DNA of 50,544 bases from Pseudomonas vlassakiae (GCF_014269035.2 NZ_JABWRP020000029.1:1-50544); one strand, 5' to 3'. Positions 25,661-34,048 are shown, numbered from the stretch's first letter. Notes: generated by a model not told the origin, from the letters alone. A program made the numbers and translations.

Positions 25661-25738
25661 GAAAACACTCCCTTTTTACATGCGCCGTATCCTAGGCTGA
25701 GTCGCTTGTACCCGCCATAGCCGCAGGGAAGATTTTAC

Positions 25739-26359
25739 CTAAGCGGGTGTCAGGCACTCAGGCGCGTCCAGTTTCGGGTCGTTGACGAAGTTCGCCAGGG
25801 CCCGCTCGCGCAGCATTGCCGGTGGGCTGGCGAGCAGCTCGTGCAAGCGTGGCAACGGGGTGTCCGGGTCCAGCCAGGCAGCCTGGCCGGCCTGGTCGAG
25901 AATCAGCGGCCGGCGCTGGTTCATTGCGGCCTGGGTCACTACCGCGCAACTCAACCACACCTGGTCCTGTACCGGGTAGGCCTCCCAGACGGCAGCAAAA
26001 TACAGCGAAGCGCCCTCCCCCGGCGTCAGCCAGTAAGGCCGTTTGCGCACCGTACCGCGCCACTCATAAAAACCGTTGGCGGGCATCAGGCAACGGCGCT
26101 GGCGAAATGCTTCGCGGAACATCGGCTGCTCGGCCAAGGTCTCGGCCCGGGCGTGAGCGGGGGTGCGCGAGAGGTCGGTGAGCCACGCAGGGGTCAGCCC
26201 CCAGCGGGCCTTTGCCAACTGCTGCTGGCCGTCGAGCAGGCGCTGGATCAGCACCGAAGCGCCAGGCGCGATATTCCATTGGGCCGGCTGGCCGGCGGGG
26301 AAACCCGGCAGGCTGGCCAGCGCCTGGGGCCAGCGAAACAGGGCGTAACGTCCACACAT
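25739..26359 (-). CDS. SRAP (YedK/HMCES-like) family protein with altered active site
   Basis: A 206-aa SOS-response-associated peptidase family protein. Cys2, which in YedK/HMCES crosslinks abasic sites, is present after Met1 (MCGRYAL), and Glu99 is kept in NGFYEW. Two canonical residues are not: the Asn of NARAET is His69 (AHARAET), and the His of the HxRMP motif is Asn147 (NQRRPLIL). Arg71 is retained. The protein may still bind or crosslink abasic DNA but with changed chemistry. It is the last gene of a CPXCG-DUF2007-SRAP set on the minus strand, 15 bp after DUF2007. Confidence 0.9.
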   Translation of the reverse strand: MCGRYALFRWPQALASLPGFPAGQPAQWNIAPGASVLIQRLLDGQQQLAKARWGLTPAWLTDLSRTPAHARAETLAEQPMFREAFRQRRCLMPANGFYEWRGTVRKRPYWLTPGEGASLYFAAVWEAYPVQDQVWLSCAVVTQAAMNQRRPLILDQAGQAAWLDPDTPLPRLHELLASPPAMLRERALANFVNDPKLDAPECLTPA

Positions 26360-26374
26360 GGGCGATTTCAGAAC

Positions 26375-26635
26375 CTAGCAGATCAAGGTACCGGGATGAC
26401 TCTCCGGCTCGTCGCCGGCAACCGGCTCGGCACCATTGTACGCATCGATCAGTTGCCGTGCGTATTCAGCCTGTTCGTCGGGCACCGCAAGCCCGAGCAG
26501 CCCCTGCAATGGCAACTCACCCGCGCCGCCCATCAGGTCGCGACCGGCGAGGTGCGCTTCGATGCCTTCGCTGGCCAGCATGCACACCAGCATTTCAGCT
26601 TCCATCAGGTTTTCCGGTTCGTAGATCCGCCGCAT
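26375..26635 (-). CDS. DUF2007 domain protein
   Basis: An 86-aa cytoplasmic protein. The N-terminal pattern RRIYEPENLMEAEMLVCMLASEGIEAHL is typical of DUF2007 (a ferredoxin-like fold proposed as a signal-transducing or PII-like domain). Its function is unknown. Its ATG shares one base with the stop of the CPXCG gene (TGATG), so translation is coupled. Confidence 0.88.
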   Translation of the reverse strand: MRRIYEPENLMEAEMLVCMLASEGIEAHLAGRDLMGGAGELPLQGLLGLAVPDEQAEYARQLIDAYNGAEPVAGDEPESHPGTLIC

Positions 26636-26817
26636 CAGTCGTTCTCACCGTAGACGTCCAGCATCCATTCCTCGCCATGAACCTGCAGCACGAAGCGGAT
26701 AGGCTTGCAGCACACCTGACAGTCCTCGATGTACTCCTGGTCGCCCCCGGACAGGTCCACTGTCGTTTCGACTTCTTCACCACAATAAGGACAATCGTAG
26801 AACGCTTGTTCGAGCAT
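26635..26817 (-). CDS. CPXCG-motif cysteine-rich small protein
   Basis: A 60-aa protein with two Cys pairs, CPYCG near residue 9 and CQVCC near residue 33, that should bind one zinc in a zinc-ribbon. It belongs to the CPXCG small-protein family of unknown role. It is the first gene of the three-gene minus-strand set with DUF2007 and SRAP. It is divergent from the acyltransferase gene, with about 127 bp for two promoters. Confidence 0.9.
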   Translation of the reverse strand: MLEQAFYDCPYCGEEVETTVDLSGGDQEYIEDCQVCCKPIRFVLQVHGEEWMLDVYGEND

Positions 26818-26944
26818 CGCGGCCTCCGGGGTGACTTGTGCGTATAATTGTCGGTCTGTTTACAGGGCTTGAGTGTGCCCGAGCCGTTTTTTCGGGCCCC
26901 ACCCCTTACCTTATTACCCTAGCCGTTTCCAACAAGAGAGCATG

Positions 26945-28111
26945 ATGGGCGAATTCGATGCCATCCGACCGTACGACGATGCTGAGGTCCCTGCCGTTCT
27001 GGCACGCCTGCTCAGCGACCCGGCATTCCTCGATATCCTCACCCACTTCAAATTCCCGCGCGCAGCCGGCGCCCTCGGCTGGCTGCTCAAGCCGCTGATC
27101 GCCCGCCGCCTGCGCAAGGAGTTCGCCGGCGTCACCTGCGTGTCGACCCTGCAGGACAAAGTCGAGTACTACGTCGACCAGACCATCGAACGCGCCACCG
27201 ACGGCGTCACCTACTCCGGCGTCGAACAGCTCAAGTCGGGCACGGCCTATCTGTTCCTGGCCAACCACCGCGACATCGTCATGGACCCGGCCTTCGTCAA
27301 CTACGCGGTCTACCATGCCGGCCTGCCGACGCCGCGCATCGCCATCGGCGACAACCTGCTGCAAAAGCCGTTCGTCAGCGACATGATGCGCCTGAACAAG
27401 AGCTTCATCGTGCACCGCTCGATCAGTGGCCGCCGGGAAAAGCTTGCGGCCTACCAGTTGCTCTCGGCCTATATCAACCATTCGATTCGCAATGACGGCA
27501 CGTCGATCTGGATCGCCCAGGCCGAAGGCCGCGCCAAGGACGGTGACGACCGGACCGATTCGGCAATCCTCAAGATGTTCCACATGAGTCGCAAGGACGA
27601 GCCGTTCGGTGCGGTGATCCAGAGCCTGAACCTGATCCCGGTGTCGATCAGCTACGAATACGACCCCTGCGACCAGGCCAAGGCCCGCGAGCTGTACATC
27701 CGCGCAACCACTGGCACGTACAAGAAGGCCCCCGGCGAAGACGACAACAGCATCGCCAAGGGCATCACCGGCTACAAAGGCCGGGTGCACATCAACTTTG
27801 CCCCGCCAGTGACCGAGTACTACGAGGACACCAAGCAGCTGGCACAGGAAACCGACCGGCAGATCCTTGGCGGCTACCGCCTGTTCCCGGTGCACTACCT
27901 GGCCTATGCGATGTGGAGCGAGAAGGACGAGGCACTGCAGGTGCCGAGCGCCGAGAAGGTGTTCCCGGCAGAAGAGCTGGCCAAGGCCAGGGAAGAATGG
28001 CAACGGCGGCTGGACGCCTGCCCCGAGGAGCAGCGGCCTTACCTGGTGTTGCAATATGCGACGCCAGTGCGCAACCAGTATCAGGTCAAGCAGCAGGCGC
28101 CTGTGGCCTGA
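26945..28111 (+). CDS. Glycerophospholipid acyltransferase family protein (PlsB/PlsC-like)
   Basis: A 388-aa probable lysophospholipid or glycerol-phosphate acyltransferase. The catalytic block is FLANHRDIVMDPAFVNYAV, an HX5D arrangement rather than the common HX4D. Later blocks are FIVHRS and an EGRAKDGDDRTDSAILKMF (part) region that replaces the usual EGT motif. No clear membrane helices are present. GAGAG serves two adjacent ATGs (26942 and 26945); spacing favours the second. The fatty-acyl donor and acceptor are unknown. Confidence 0.85.
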   Translation: MGEFDAIRPYDDAEVPAVLARLLSDPAFLDILTHFKFPRAAGALGWLLKPLIARRLRKEFAGVTCVSTLQDKVEYYVDQTIERATDGVTYSGVEQLKSGTAYLFLANHRDIVMDPAFVNYAVYHAGLPTPRIAIGDNLLQKPFVSDMMRLNKSFIVHRSISGRREKLAAYQLLSAYINHSIRNDGTSIWIAQAEGRAKDGDDRTDSAILKMFHMSRKDEPFGAVIQSLNLIPVSISYEYDPCDQAKARELYIRATTGTYKKAPGEDDNSIAKGITGYKGRVHINFAPPVTEYYEDTKQLAQETDRQILGGYRLFPVHYLAYAMWSEKDEALQVPSAEKVFPAEELAKAREEWQRRLDACPEEQRPYLVLQYATPVRNQYQVKQQAPVA

Positions 28112-28117
28112 CCTGAG

Positions 28118-28138
28118 CGGGGCCGCCTGGCGGCCCCG
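28118..28138. terminator. GC hairpin between convergent genes
   Basis: The stem CGGGGCCG / CGGCCCCG with loop CCTGG lies 6 bp after the acyltransferase stop and before the convergent membrane-protein stop at 28145. It has no T run on either strand, so terminator function is uncertain. Confidence 0.5.
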
Positions 28139-28144
28139 GTACGT

Positions 28145-28405
28145 TCAGATCCAGGTGCTGAACCAGGACAGCAGCAGCGCCATGGCCAGGCAGGAAAAAC
28201 CCAGGATGTAGTAGTAGCGTGGCACGCGCTGGGCGAACACATCCGCCGGCCCCTCCTCCACCGCCAGACGCTCGCGGGTGATCGCCTCACGCCGCCGTGC
28301 ACTCTGCAGCAGCAACCCGCCTGGGCAGGTCAGCAAAAGCGCCAGCAGATTGATCAGCTTGGTAGGGTGGGCGGAAAGAAAGCCCCAGAGCACTTGCAAC
28401 GACAT
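28145..28405 (-). CDS. Small two-helix membrane protein, hypothetical
   Basis: An 86-aa protein. Hydrophobic helices lie at about residues 15-35 (LINLLALLLTCPGGLLL) and 66-84 (YYILGFSCLAMALLLSWF). Between them is a charged loop (ARRREAITRERLAVEEGPAD). It is probably an inner-membrane protein. I do not recognise the family. The ATG at 28405 has GAGG 7 nt upstream; the preceding GTG is less likely. Confidence 0.75.
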   Translation of the reverse strand: MSLQVLWGFLSAHPTKLINLLALLLTCPGGLLLQSARRREAITRERLAVEEGPADVFAQRVPRYYYILGFSCLAMALLLSWFSTWI

Positions 28406-28566
28406 CACGCAACCTCGGTCATAGCCACAGCGAAGCCCGGCATTCTACCGAAGTCCGCCCCGGCCGCCCGTGCTTGGCGACAAAGTGTCACTTGATTTCA
28501 TCCTGTCACATGCTCGTCATCAGGACAGGCCACGCTATTGGCCTTTTCCCGTACCGGAGCTTGTTG

Positions 28567-28773
28567 ATGCTGCACGCCGAAAACCAGGATCGTCTCTATC
28601 TCGTGGCCCAGAGCGATGAGCAGCAGGCGTTGATCGATGGTTTTGCCATCAATGTCCAGGACCGCCAGTGGCTGGTCTACTGCGCGCTCGGTGGGCACAT
28701 GCACGAAAACCTGCCCGAGGTGGATGCAAGTACCGGCGTCAGCTTGCTGGATTTCCACATCGCAGCCGCCTAG
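28567..28773 (+). CDS. Small hypothetical protein, 68 aa
   Basis: The start at 28567 (MLHAENQDRLYLVAQSDEQQ) is fixed by CGGAG 8 nt upstream; the open frame continues to 28474 without support. The product is soluble and acidic with a compact mixed pattern (INVQDRQWLVYCALGGHMHENL). The family is not recognised. It ends just before a strong bidirectional terminator. Confidence 0.72.
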   Translation: MLHAENQDRLYLVAQSDEQQALIDGFAINVQDRQWLVYCALGGHMHENLPEVDASTGVSLLDFHIAAA

Positions 28774-28789
28774 GTCTGTCCAGGCAATA

Positions 28790-28826
28790 AAAAACCCGCT
28801 ACCTGGCACGCAGGTAGCGGGTTTTT
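28790..28826. terminator. Bidirectional intrinsic terminator
   Basis: A perfect 12-bp stem ACCCGCTACCTG / CAGGTAGCGGGT has a 5-nt loop, with A6 on the left and T5 on the right. It serves the small gene ending at 28773 and the convergent yajG-like gene ending at 28844. Confidence 0.93.
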
Positions 28827-28843
28827 CGTTTGCAGCCTGAGGC

Positions 28844-29428
28844 TTATTCGCCCAGCACCTGACCGATGGTCGGGTCCTTGAACAGGCGGGTCAGCGCATC
28901 GCTCAGCACATCGCCCACCAGCTGGGTGTTGGTGTCCTGGTTCGGCGCCATGCCGAAGCGCTGGTCCAGCGAAGCACCGTAACGGCCGCTGTAGCGGCGG
29001 CTGGCATTCTGCACATCGGCACGGAAGGTGGCACCAATGGTGGCTTCGGTCACGTACAGGTTGTCTTTAGGGGACTGATACTTCAGTTCGGCCAGGGTCA
29101 CGGTCAGCTGTGGTGCGTTATAGGCATTCGGCGTCGGGGTGAAGCCGAGCAGGCGCACGGCGGCTTCGGCCTGGGCCTGCAGCTTGGGCACGACATCATT
29201 GCCACTGACGCTGATGGTGCTGGTTTCGGGGTACATGCCGCCCCGGGTGCCCAGGGACTGCGAAGCACGCCCATCGACCACCTTGACCACCACCGGCTGG
29301 CCGTGGCCGACCGGTGCGAGCTGAGCCTTGAGCGTGGGTTGCGGGCTGAGTTGTTGCGGGCTGTGGGCACAACCGACCAGGCTGAGGCTGGCTACGGCAA
29401 TCAAACCGAACAACAGACGTTGCAACAT
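28844..29428 (-). CDS. YajG family lipoprotein
   Basis: A 194-aa lipoprotein. The signal peptide ends in the lipobox SLVGC. The mature part (VVVKVVDGRASQSLGTRGG; YVTEATIGATFRADVQNA) matches the YajG family of outer-membrane-associated lipoproteins, whose exact role is not established. A GGAG lies 8 nt before the ATG. It is divergent from the small gene at 29574. Confidence 0.88.
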   Translation of the reverse strand: MLQRLLFGLIAVASLSLVGCAHSPQQLSPQPTLKAQLAPVGHGQPVVVKVVDGRASQSLGTRGGMYPETSTISVSGNDVVPKLQAQAEAAVRLLGFTPTPNAYNAPQLTVTLAELKYQSPKDNLYVTEATIGATFRADVQNASRRYSGRYGASLDQRFGMAPNQDTNTQLVGDVLSDALTRLFKDPTIGQVLGE

Positions 29429-29573
29429 GCGCGTTTCTCCAGAAAATACGGCGAAGGCCCACAGTATACCCAGCCAGGCGCAGACCAGTCATCGGTCCGA
29501 CCCGCTTGTCACAATCGTTTCATGGCCGCGCCCTTATCCTTGCGCCAAGCCCAAACGAACAGGACGTACCGCC

Positions 29574-29807
29574 ATGGCCTCGCTCTGGACACTGCTCTGC
29601 CAACGCCCGCGTCACAACGCCTATGCTCGCCTGGACGGCGAAGGCAGATGCCTGGCCTTCAAGCAGTGCAGCCAGGCACCGAGCGGTAGCGGATGGGTAC
29701 AGATCAGCGAAATCCAGCTCGCCTGGCTGGGCCGCGAATTGCCCGCCGAAGCCCGGGCTTGCGCCCGCGCAAGCCGCCGTTGGCACCAGCGCATCCTCGC
29801 AGCCTGA
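29574..29807 (+). CDS. Small basic hypothetical protein, 77 aa
   Basis: The start at 29574 (MASLWTLLCQRPRHNAYARLD) follows AGGA by 9 nt. The C-terminus is rich in Arg and Ala (EARACARASRRWHQRILAA), and the protein is overall basic. There is no signal peptide or clear domain. I do not recognise it. Good codon bias and a ribosome site support a real gene. Confidence 0.65.
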   Translation: MASLWTLLCQRPRHNAYARLDGEGRCLAFKQCSQAPSGSGWVQISEIQLAWLGRELPAEARACARASRRWHQRILAA

Positions 29808-30412
29808 CAAACGCTGCAATAAAAACCACGAATTACGACCTTTCTGCCCGCGACATCGTTATAATCTCCCCCCGATTATAAGGACGTCTCCTGATCGGGC
29901 CCCGCATCTGTCGATTGACCTCGGCACCTACACCCGCTTCGCCCACAGAGAGCCTTCCACTCAGGTCTTGCATCGGCTGTCGTGCCTGCTTTTCCGGCCC
30001 TTCGCACTGCATGAACCTGTGGGTTGCCATCGCGCAGTCCCCTTTTGAGGTTCACGTCTCCAAAAGAGCGTGAAAAAACGGTTTTTCACAACTTCACGAG
30101 AGTGTGGCGAGCAAATGAACAGTCTGGCATGTGCAAAAGCGGCAGATGAGTCCCGAACAGCCCTGAACAGGCGACAGAAGCGCTCATTGCGGATGAGTGT
30201 CTGAGGTCGTTCCATAGCGCACGCACGACACCTTGACCATAAGTCGAATTGCCGCACCCGTGGCAGGCAGCGTTCAATAACTGAACCCGAAGACTGGTTG
30301 GCGGTGTCCGCGGAAGTTGCAAGAACTGCGAAGAGTCGGACATGGCGATCCTGGCAACCCCAGTGGTCCTATGCTGTCAATTAGGTAGCTGTAGATTGTG
30401 GAGACGCGTTAA
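29808..30412 (+). other. 605-bp leader/intergenic region upstream of mqo
   Basis: No convincing gene is present. At 29859-29881 a perfect 8-bp inverted repeat (TTATAATC / GATTATAA, 7-nt spacer of T and C) includes a consensus -10 box TATAAT at 29860-29865. A second hairpin GTGAAAAA-ACGG-TTTTTCAC lies near 30070-30089. If transcription begins near 29872 the mqo transcript would carry a leader of about 540 nt, or the region may encode a small RNA. Neither can be decided from sequence. Confidence 0.5.
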
Positions 30413-31918
30413 ATGGCGCAGAACGAATCGGTTGATGTGGTATTGGTAGGCGCGGGCATCATGAGTGCCACCCTGGCCGTACTGCTCAAGGAGCTTGACC
30501 CGACCCTGAAGCTTGAGGTCGTCGAGGCAATGGACTCCGGAGCCGCGGAAAGCTCCAACCCCTGGAACAACGCAGGCACCGGCCACGCCGGCCTGTGCGA
30601 GCTGAACTACACGCCTCAGGCTGCAGACGGCAGCATCGACATCAAGAAGGCCGTGCACATCAACGCCCAGTTCGAGGTCTCGCGCCAGTTCTGGGCCTAC
30701 CTGAGCAAGAAGAGCACCTTCGGCTCGGCACGTGCATTCATCAACCCGGTCCCGCACCTGAGCTACGTCGAAGGTGACAAGGGTGTGTCCTTCCTGAAGA
30801 AGCGCTTCGAGCTGCTCAAGCAGCACCACGCCTTCGCCGAGATGCAATACACCGAAGACAAGGGTGTGATGAAGGAGTGGATGCCGCTGATGATGCCAGG
30901 CCGCCCAGCCGACCAGCACATCGCCGCAACCCGCGTCGCCAAGGGCACCGACGTCAACTTCGGGGCACTGACCAACAAGCTGCTGAAGATTCTGGGCGAC
31001 AGCGCCGATGCGCAGGTCAAGTACAGCAAGAAAGTCGTCGGCCTGCGCCGTAACGGCAGCGGCTGGACCGTCAGCATCAAGGACGTCAACAGCGGCGGCG
31101 CCCGCGAAGTCGACGCCCGCTTCGTGTTCCTCGGCGCTGGCGGCGCGGCACTGCCGCTGCTGCAAATGTCCGGCATCCCGGAAAGCAAAGGCTTCGGCGG
31201 CTTCCCGGTCAGCGGCCAGTGGCTGCGTTGCGACAACCCGGAAATCGTCAAGCAGCACCAGGCCAAGGTGTACAGCCAGGCTGCGGTCGGCGCACCGCCA
31301 ATGTCGGTGCCACACCTGGACACCCGCGTGGTGGACGGCAAGACTTCGCTGCTGTTCGGCCCTTACGCCGGCTTCACCACCAAGTTCCTCAAGCACGGCT
31401 CGCTCATGGACCTGCCACTGTCGGTGCGCATGGGCAACATCGGCCCGATGCTGGCCGTAGCTCGTGACAACATGGACCTGACCAAGTACCTGGTCAGCGA
31501 AGTGATGCAGTCGATGGAACAGCGCCTGGAATCCCTGCGCCGCTTCTACCCGGAGGCCAAAGCCGAAGACTGGCGCCTGGAAGTGGCCGGCCAGCGCGTG
31601 CAGATCATCAAGAAGGACCCAAAGAAAGGCGGCATCCTGCAGTTCGGTACCGAGCTGGTCTCGGCACAGGACGGCAGCCTGGCTGCCCTGCTCGGCGCCT
31701 CGCCAGGTGCTTCGGTAACCGTGTCGATCATGCTCGAGCTGATCGAGCGCTGCTTCCCCGAGCAGGCCAAAGGTGCCTGGGCTGCCAAGCTCAAGGAAAT
31801 CTTCCCGGCTCGCGAGAAGGCCCTGGCCACCGATGCCGCACTGTACCGCAAGATCAGTGCCGACAACGACGTGGCGCTGGAGCTGGTGGAAGACAGCCCG
31901 GCCAAGCACTATGCCTGA
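30413..31918 (+). CDS. mqo: Malate:quinone oxidoreductase
   Basis: A 501-aa FAD-dependent, membrane-associated malate dehydrogenase that passes electrons to the quinone pool and serves the TCA cycle. The N-terminal dinucleotide fold is VDVVLVGAGIMSATLAVLL. Family blocks include SSNPWNNAGTGHAGLCELNYTP (part) and GFGGFPVSGQWLRC. Length is standard. GGAG lies about 10 nt before the ATG. It is monocistronic, with a strong terminator after the stop and a long leader before it. Confidence 0.96.
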   Translation: MAQNESVDVVLVGAGIMSATLAVLLKELDPTLKLEVVEAMDSGAAESSNPWNNAGTGHAGLCELNYTPQAADGSIDIKKAVHINAQFEVSRQFWAYLSKKSTFGSARAFINPVPHLSYVEGDKGVSFLKKRFELLKQHHAFAEMQYTEDKGVMKEWMPLMMPGRPADQHIAATRVAKGTDVNFGALTNKLLKILGDSADAQVKYSKKVVGLRRNGSGWTVSIKDVNSGGAREVDARFVFLGAGGAALPLLQMSGIPESKGFGGFPVSGQWLRCDNPEIVKQHQAKVYSQAAVGAPPMSVPHLDTRVVDGKTSLLFGPYAGFTTKFLKHGSLMDLPLSVRMGNIGPMLAVARDNMDLTKYLVSEVMQSMEQRLESLRRFYPEAKAEDWRLEVAGQRVQIIKKDPKKGGILQFGTELVSAQDGSLAALLGASPGASVTVSIMLELIERCFPEQAKGAWAAKLKEIFPAREKALATDAALYRKISADNDVALELVEDSPAKHYA

Positions 31919-31932
31919 GCCGGCCTGAAACG

Positions 31933-31958
31933 AAAAAACGCCCCTCGGGGCGTTTTTT
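31933..31958. terminator. Intrinsic terminator after mqo
   Basis: The stem AAACGCCCC / GGGGCGTTT with a 2-nt loop is flanked by A6 and T7. It is strong on the plus strand and usable on the minus strand for the gene ending at 31974. Confidence 0.93.
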
Positions 31959-31973
31959 TGTGCCTGGGCGTTA

Positions 31974-32264
31974 TCAGCCGCGGGCCTTGGCGATGATCTC
32001 GATGTACTCCGGCGCATTGCGCTGGTCGGCGATCACCTCGACGAAGGTCTTGCCGTGCTCGTCCTTGCCATCCAGGTCCAGGCCCGCCTCGACGAAGAAG
32101 CCCACGAAGCGCTCGAAGTCATCGACACGCAGGCCGCGGTAGCCTTTGATCAGCTTGTGGTGCGAAGGCGAGGTTACGCCATCGGCCGGCTCAAACTGTA
32201 GGAACGACTTGATGTAGTCGTCGCTGATTTCGTCACCAATCACCTGCTTCTTGTCTTTGCGCAT
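31974..32264 (-). CDS. PA4642-family conserved protein
   Basis: A 96-aa soluble protein starting MRKDKKQVIGDEISDDYIKS. The sequence FLQFEPADGVTSPSHHKLIKGYRGLR and the location next to mqo match the uncharacterised PA4642 family of Pseudomonas. The ATG at 32264 has GGAG 6 nt upstream; the frame opens 4 codons earlier without support. Function is unknown. Confidence 0.85.
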   Translation of the reverse strand: MRKDKKQVIGDEISDDYIKSFLQFEPADGVTSPSHHKLIKGYRGLRVDDFERFVGFFVEAGLDLDGKDEHGKTFVEVIADQRNAPEYIEIIAKARG

Positions 32265-32331
32265 TGCCGGCTCCAACTGACCATCAAGGAATTTCGAAGG
32301 CCGGCAGTTTACCCCCCACAGCCAGCACGCC

Positions 32332-32802
32332 TCAACGCGAACGTACGGTACCGGTGTGCAGGTCGGCCCAGATGTGGCCGTTGGCGTAGGTCAGGAACTG
32401 CACATAGACGGTCTCGTTACGCAGCAGGTCCATGATCACCCGGTAATCGCTAACCGGGTAATTCAGGCTCAAGGTTCGCGACTTTTCGTCGAACACTGGC
32501 TTCTTCAGGCTTTTGCCCGCCTCGCCATCGAAGTTGAGCAGCACCTGGCTGATGGTCGCGCCCTTGCTCAGCGGTTTGCCCTTCAGGCGCATCTGCAGCG
32601 AAGCCGTGATCGGGATCGGCTGTTGGTCGGACTGGCGCTGTGCTCCCACCACCACCGAGTAGTCGGTTACTTGCAGCAACTGCTGGCCGGTCGGCGCTTC
32701 CTGGCGCAGGGACTGGTCATCGGGCGGGAGGAACTGGCTGTGCAGCGGCGCGGCGGCGAGAGGCAGGCTCACCGCCAGCAGCAGGGGAAGAATCGCACGC
32801 AT
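32332..32802 (-). CDS. Exported hypothetical protein, 156 aa
   Basis: The start at 32802 (MRAILPLLLAVSLPLAAAPL) has an ideal AAGGAG 6 nt upstream. The longer frame to 33012 would overlap the cupin gene and is rejected. An 18-residue signal peptide precedes a periplasmic domain with VTDYSVVVGAQRQSDQQPIP and a C-terminal YVQFLTYANGHIWADLHTG. The family is not recognised. It lies 52 bp after the WbuC-like gene and is probably in the hpt operon. Confidence 0.82.
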   Translation of the reverse strand: MRAILPLLLAVSLPLAAAPLHSQFLPPDDQSLRQEAPTGQQLLQVTDYSVVVGAQRQSDQQPIPITASLQMRLKGKPLSKGATISQVLLNFDGEAGKSLKKPVFDEKSRTLSLNYPVSDYRVIMDLLRNETVYVQFLTYANGHIWADLHTGTVRSR

Positions 32803-32854
32803 GTGAGGCTCCTTGGCATGAAGGCGCACTCTAGCACGCGGGCAACAGCAGAAC

Positions 32855-33328
32855 TCAATCGAACTGCGCGAGCATCCAGGCTTGGTATTCAGCCGCGCCG
32901 GGTTCACCTTCACGTGGCGCCCAGGCGGCATGCTCACCCTCGACCAACTGGCGGTAAGGGCCGGCCTTGCATTCGAACATGATGGTGTTGGGGTCGAGCG
33001 CCACCAGACCATGGTAGACGCCCGGCGGCAGGTCTACCCCCATGCACTCGCCACCCGCTTCGAGGATGCGGGTGCCGGTCAGCGCGCCCTGTTCATCGAA
33101 CAGCAACAGACCGAGCCGGCCCTTGAGCACCAGCATGGTTTCAGCCTTGTCGTCGCTCAGGTGCCGGTGCGGCGCGATGTAGGTGGAGGGTTGCAAGCCG
33201 ATCGCCAGGCGGTGGCAAGGGTCTGCCATCTCATGGAAGTTGTGATGGTGCCGCAGGCGCGGCGCATCGGCGGCTTTTTGCGCCAGCCCGGTAAGCAACG
33301 TTTGGTCGATGAATGCAGGCTGGCTCAT
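32855..33328 (-). CDS. WbuC family cupin-fold metalloprotein
   Basis: A 157-aa single cupin. The metal-binding pattern is seen in YIAPHRHLSDDKAETMLVLKG and GVDLPPGVYHGLVAL. It belongs to the WbuC group, first seen in O-antigen clusters, but here it accompanies purine salvage and is likely a housekeeping protein of unknown substrate. It starts 2 bp after the hpt stop, so the two genes are co-transcribed. Confidence 0.88.
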   Translation of the reverse strand: MSQPAFIDQTLLTGLAQKAADAPRLRHHHNFHEMADPCHRLAIGLQPSTYIAPHRHLSDDKAETMLVLKGRLGLLLFDEQGALTGTRILEAGGECMGVDLPPGVYHGLVALDPNTIMFECKAGPYRQLVEGEHAAWAPREGEPGAAEYQAWMLAQFD

Positions 33329-33330
33329 GG

Positions 33331-33888
33331 TTACAGTCCCTTGACCGCGAAAATGCCGTTAGCGTTACGCCAGTAGCCTTTATAGTCCATTCCGTAACCA
33401 AAGATATAGCGATCAATGCACGGCAGGCCGGCATAACTGGCTTTCAGGCCTGGGCTGGCCTTGCGGTCGTGGTCCTTGTCGATCAGCACCGCAGTGTGCA
33501 CCGCGCGCGCGCCGGCATGCTTGCAGAATTCAATGATGGCGCTGAGGGTGTGGCCTTCATCGAGGATATCGTCGACGATCAGCACGTCACGGTCGATGAA
33601 CGACACTTCCGGCTTGGCCTTCCAGAACAACTCGCCACCACTGGTCTGGTTACGGTAACGGGTGGCATGGATGTACGAGACCTCCAGCGGGAACTGCAGG
33701 TGGGTCAGCAGTTTGCCAGCAAAGATCAGGCCGCCGTTCATCACGCAGAACACCACTGGGTTGGTGTCGTGCAGGTCCTTGCAGATCTGCTCGCCGACTT
33801 TGGCGATAGCCGCTTCGACTTCAGCTTCGTGGTAAAGGCAGTCTGCCTCGCGCATGACTTGACGGATGTGCTCGAGATCGGCGGACAT
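33331..33888 (-). CDS. hpt: Hypoxanthine-guanine phosphoribosyltransferase
   Basis: A 185-aa type I phosphoribosyltransferase that converts hypoxanthine or guanine plus PRPP to IMP or GMP. The PRPP-binding loop is DVLIVDDILDEGHTL and the flexible-loop region is SYIHATRYRNQTSGG. The C-terminal FGYGMDYKGYWRN forms the purine pocket. It is the first gene of the hpt-wbuC-like operon and is divergent from upp, placing purine and pyrimidine salvage back to back. Confidence 0.94.
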   Translation of the reverse strand: MSADLEHIRQVMREADCLYHEAEVEAAIAKVGEQICKDLHDTNPVVFCVMNGGLIFAGKLLTHLQFPLEVSYIHATRYRNQTSGGELFWKAKPEVSFIDRDVLIVDDILDEGHTLSAIIEFCKHAGARAVHTAVLIDKDHDRKASPGLKASYAGLPCIDRYIFGYGMDYKGYWRNANGIFAVKGL

Positions 33889-34048
33889 GGCGCGCTCCAG
33901 GGGTGCATTTTGGAAAAGCGGGCAAAGGTACGCATCCGCTCGTCACAGATCAAGCATTTATGGACTAACGTGCAAAAGGACTACACGACAGCAAAGGCTG
34001 AATAGATTAATCTAGCGCGGTTTTTTTGCCCGCCTTTCGGAGCCCCCT

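Noticed and set aside
30377..32017. A 546-codon minus-strand open frame opposite mqo
   Set aside because: It is antisense to an unambiguous mqo gene and runs through its intrinsic terminator.
34003..34014. TAGATTAATCTA palindrome upstream of upp as a specific operator
   Set aside because: It is a short AT palindrome with only one copy and no matching regulator nearby. I mention it with upp but do not claim a binding site.
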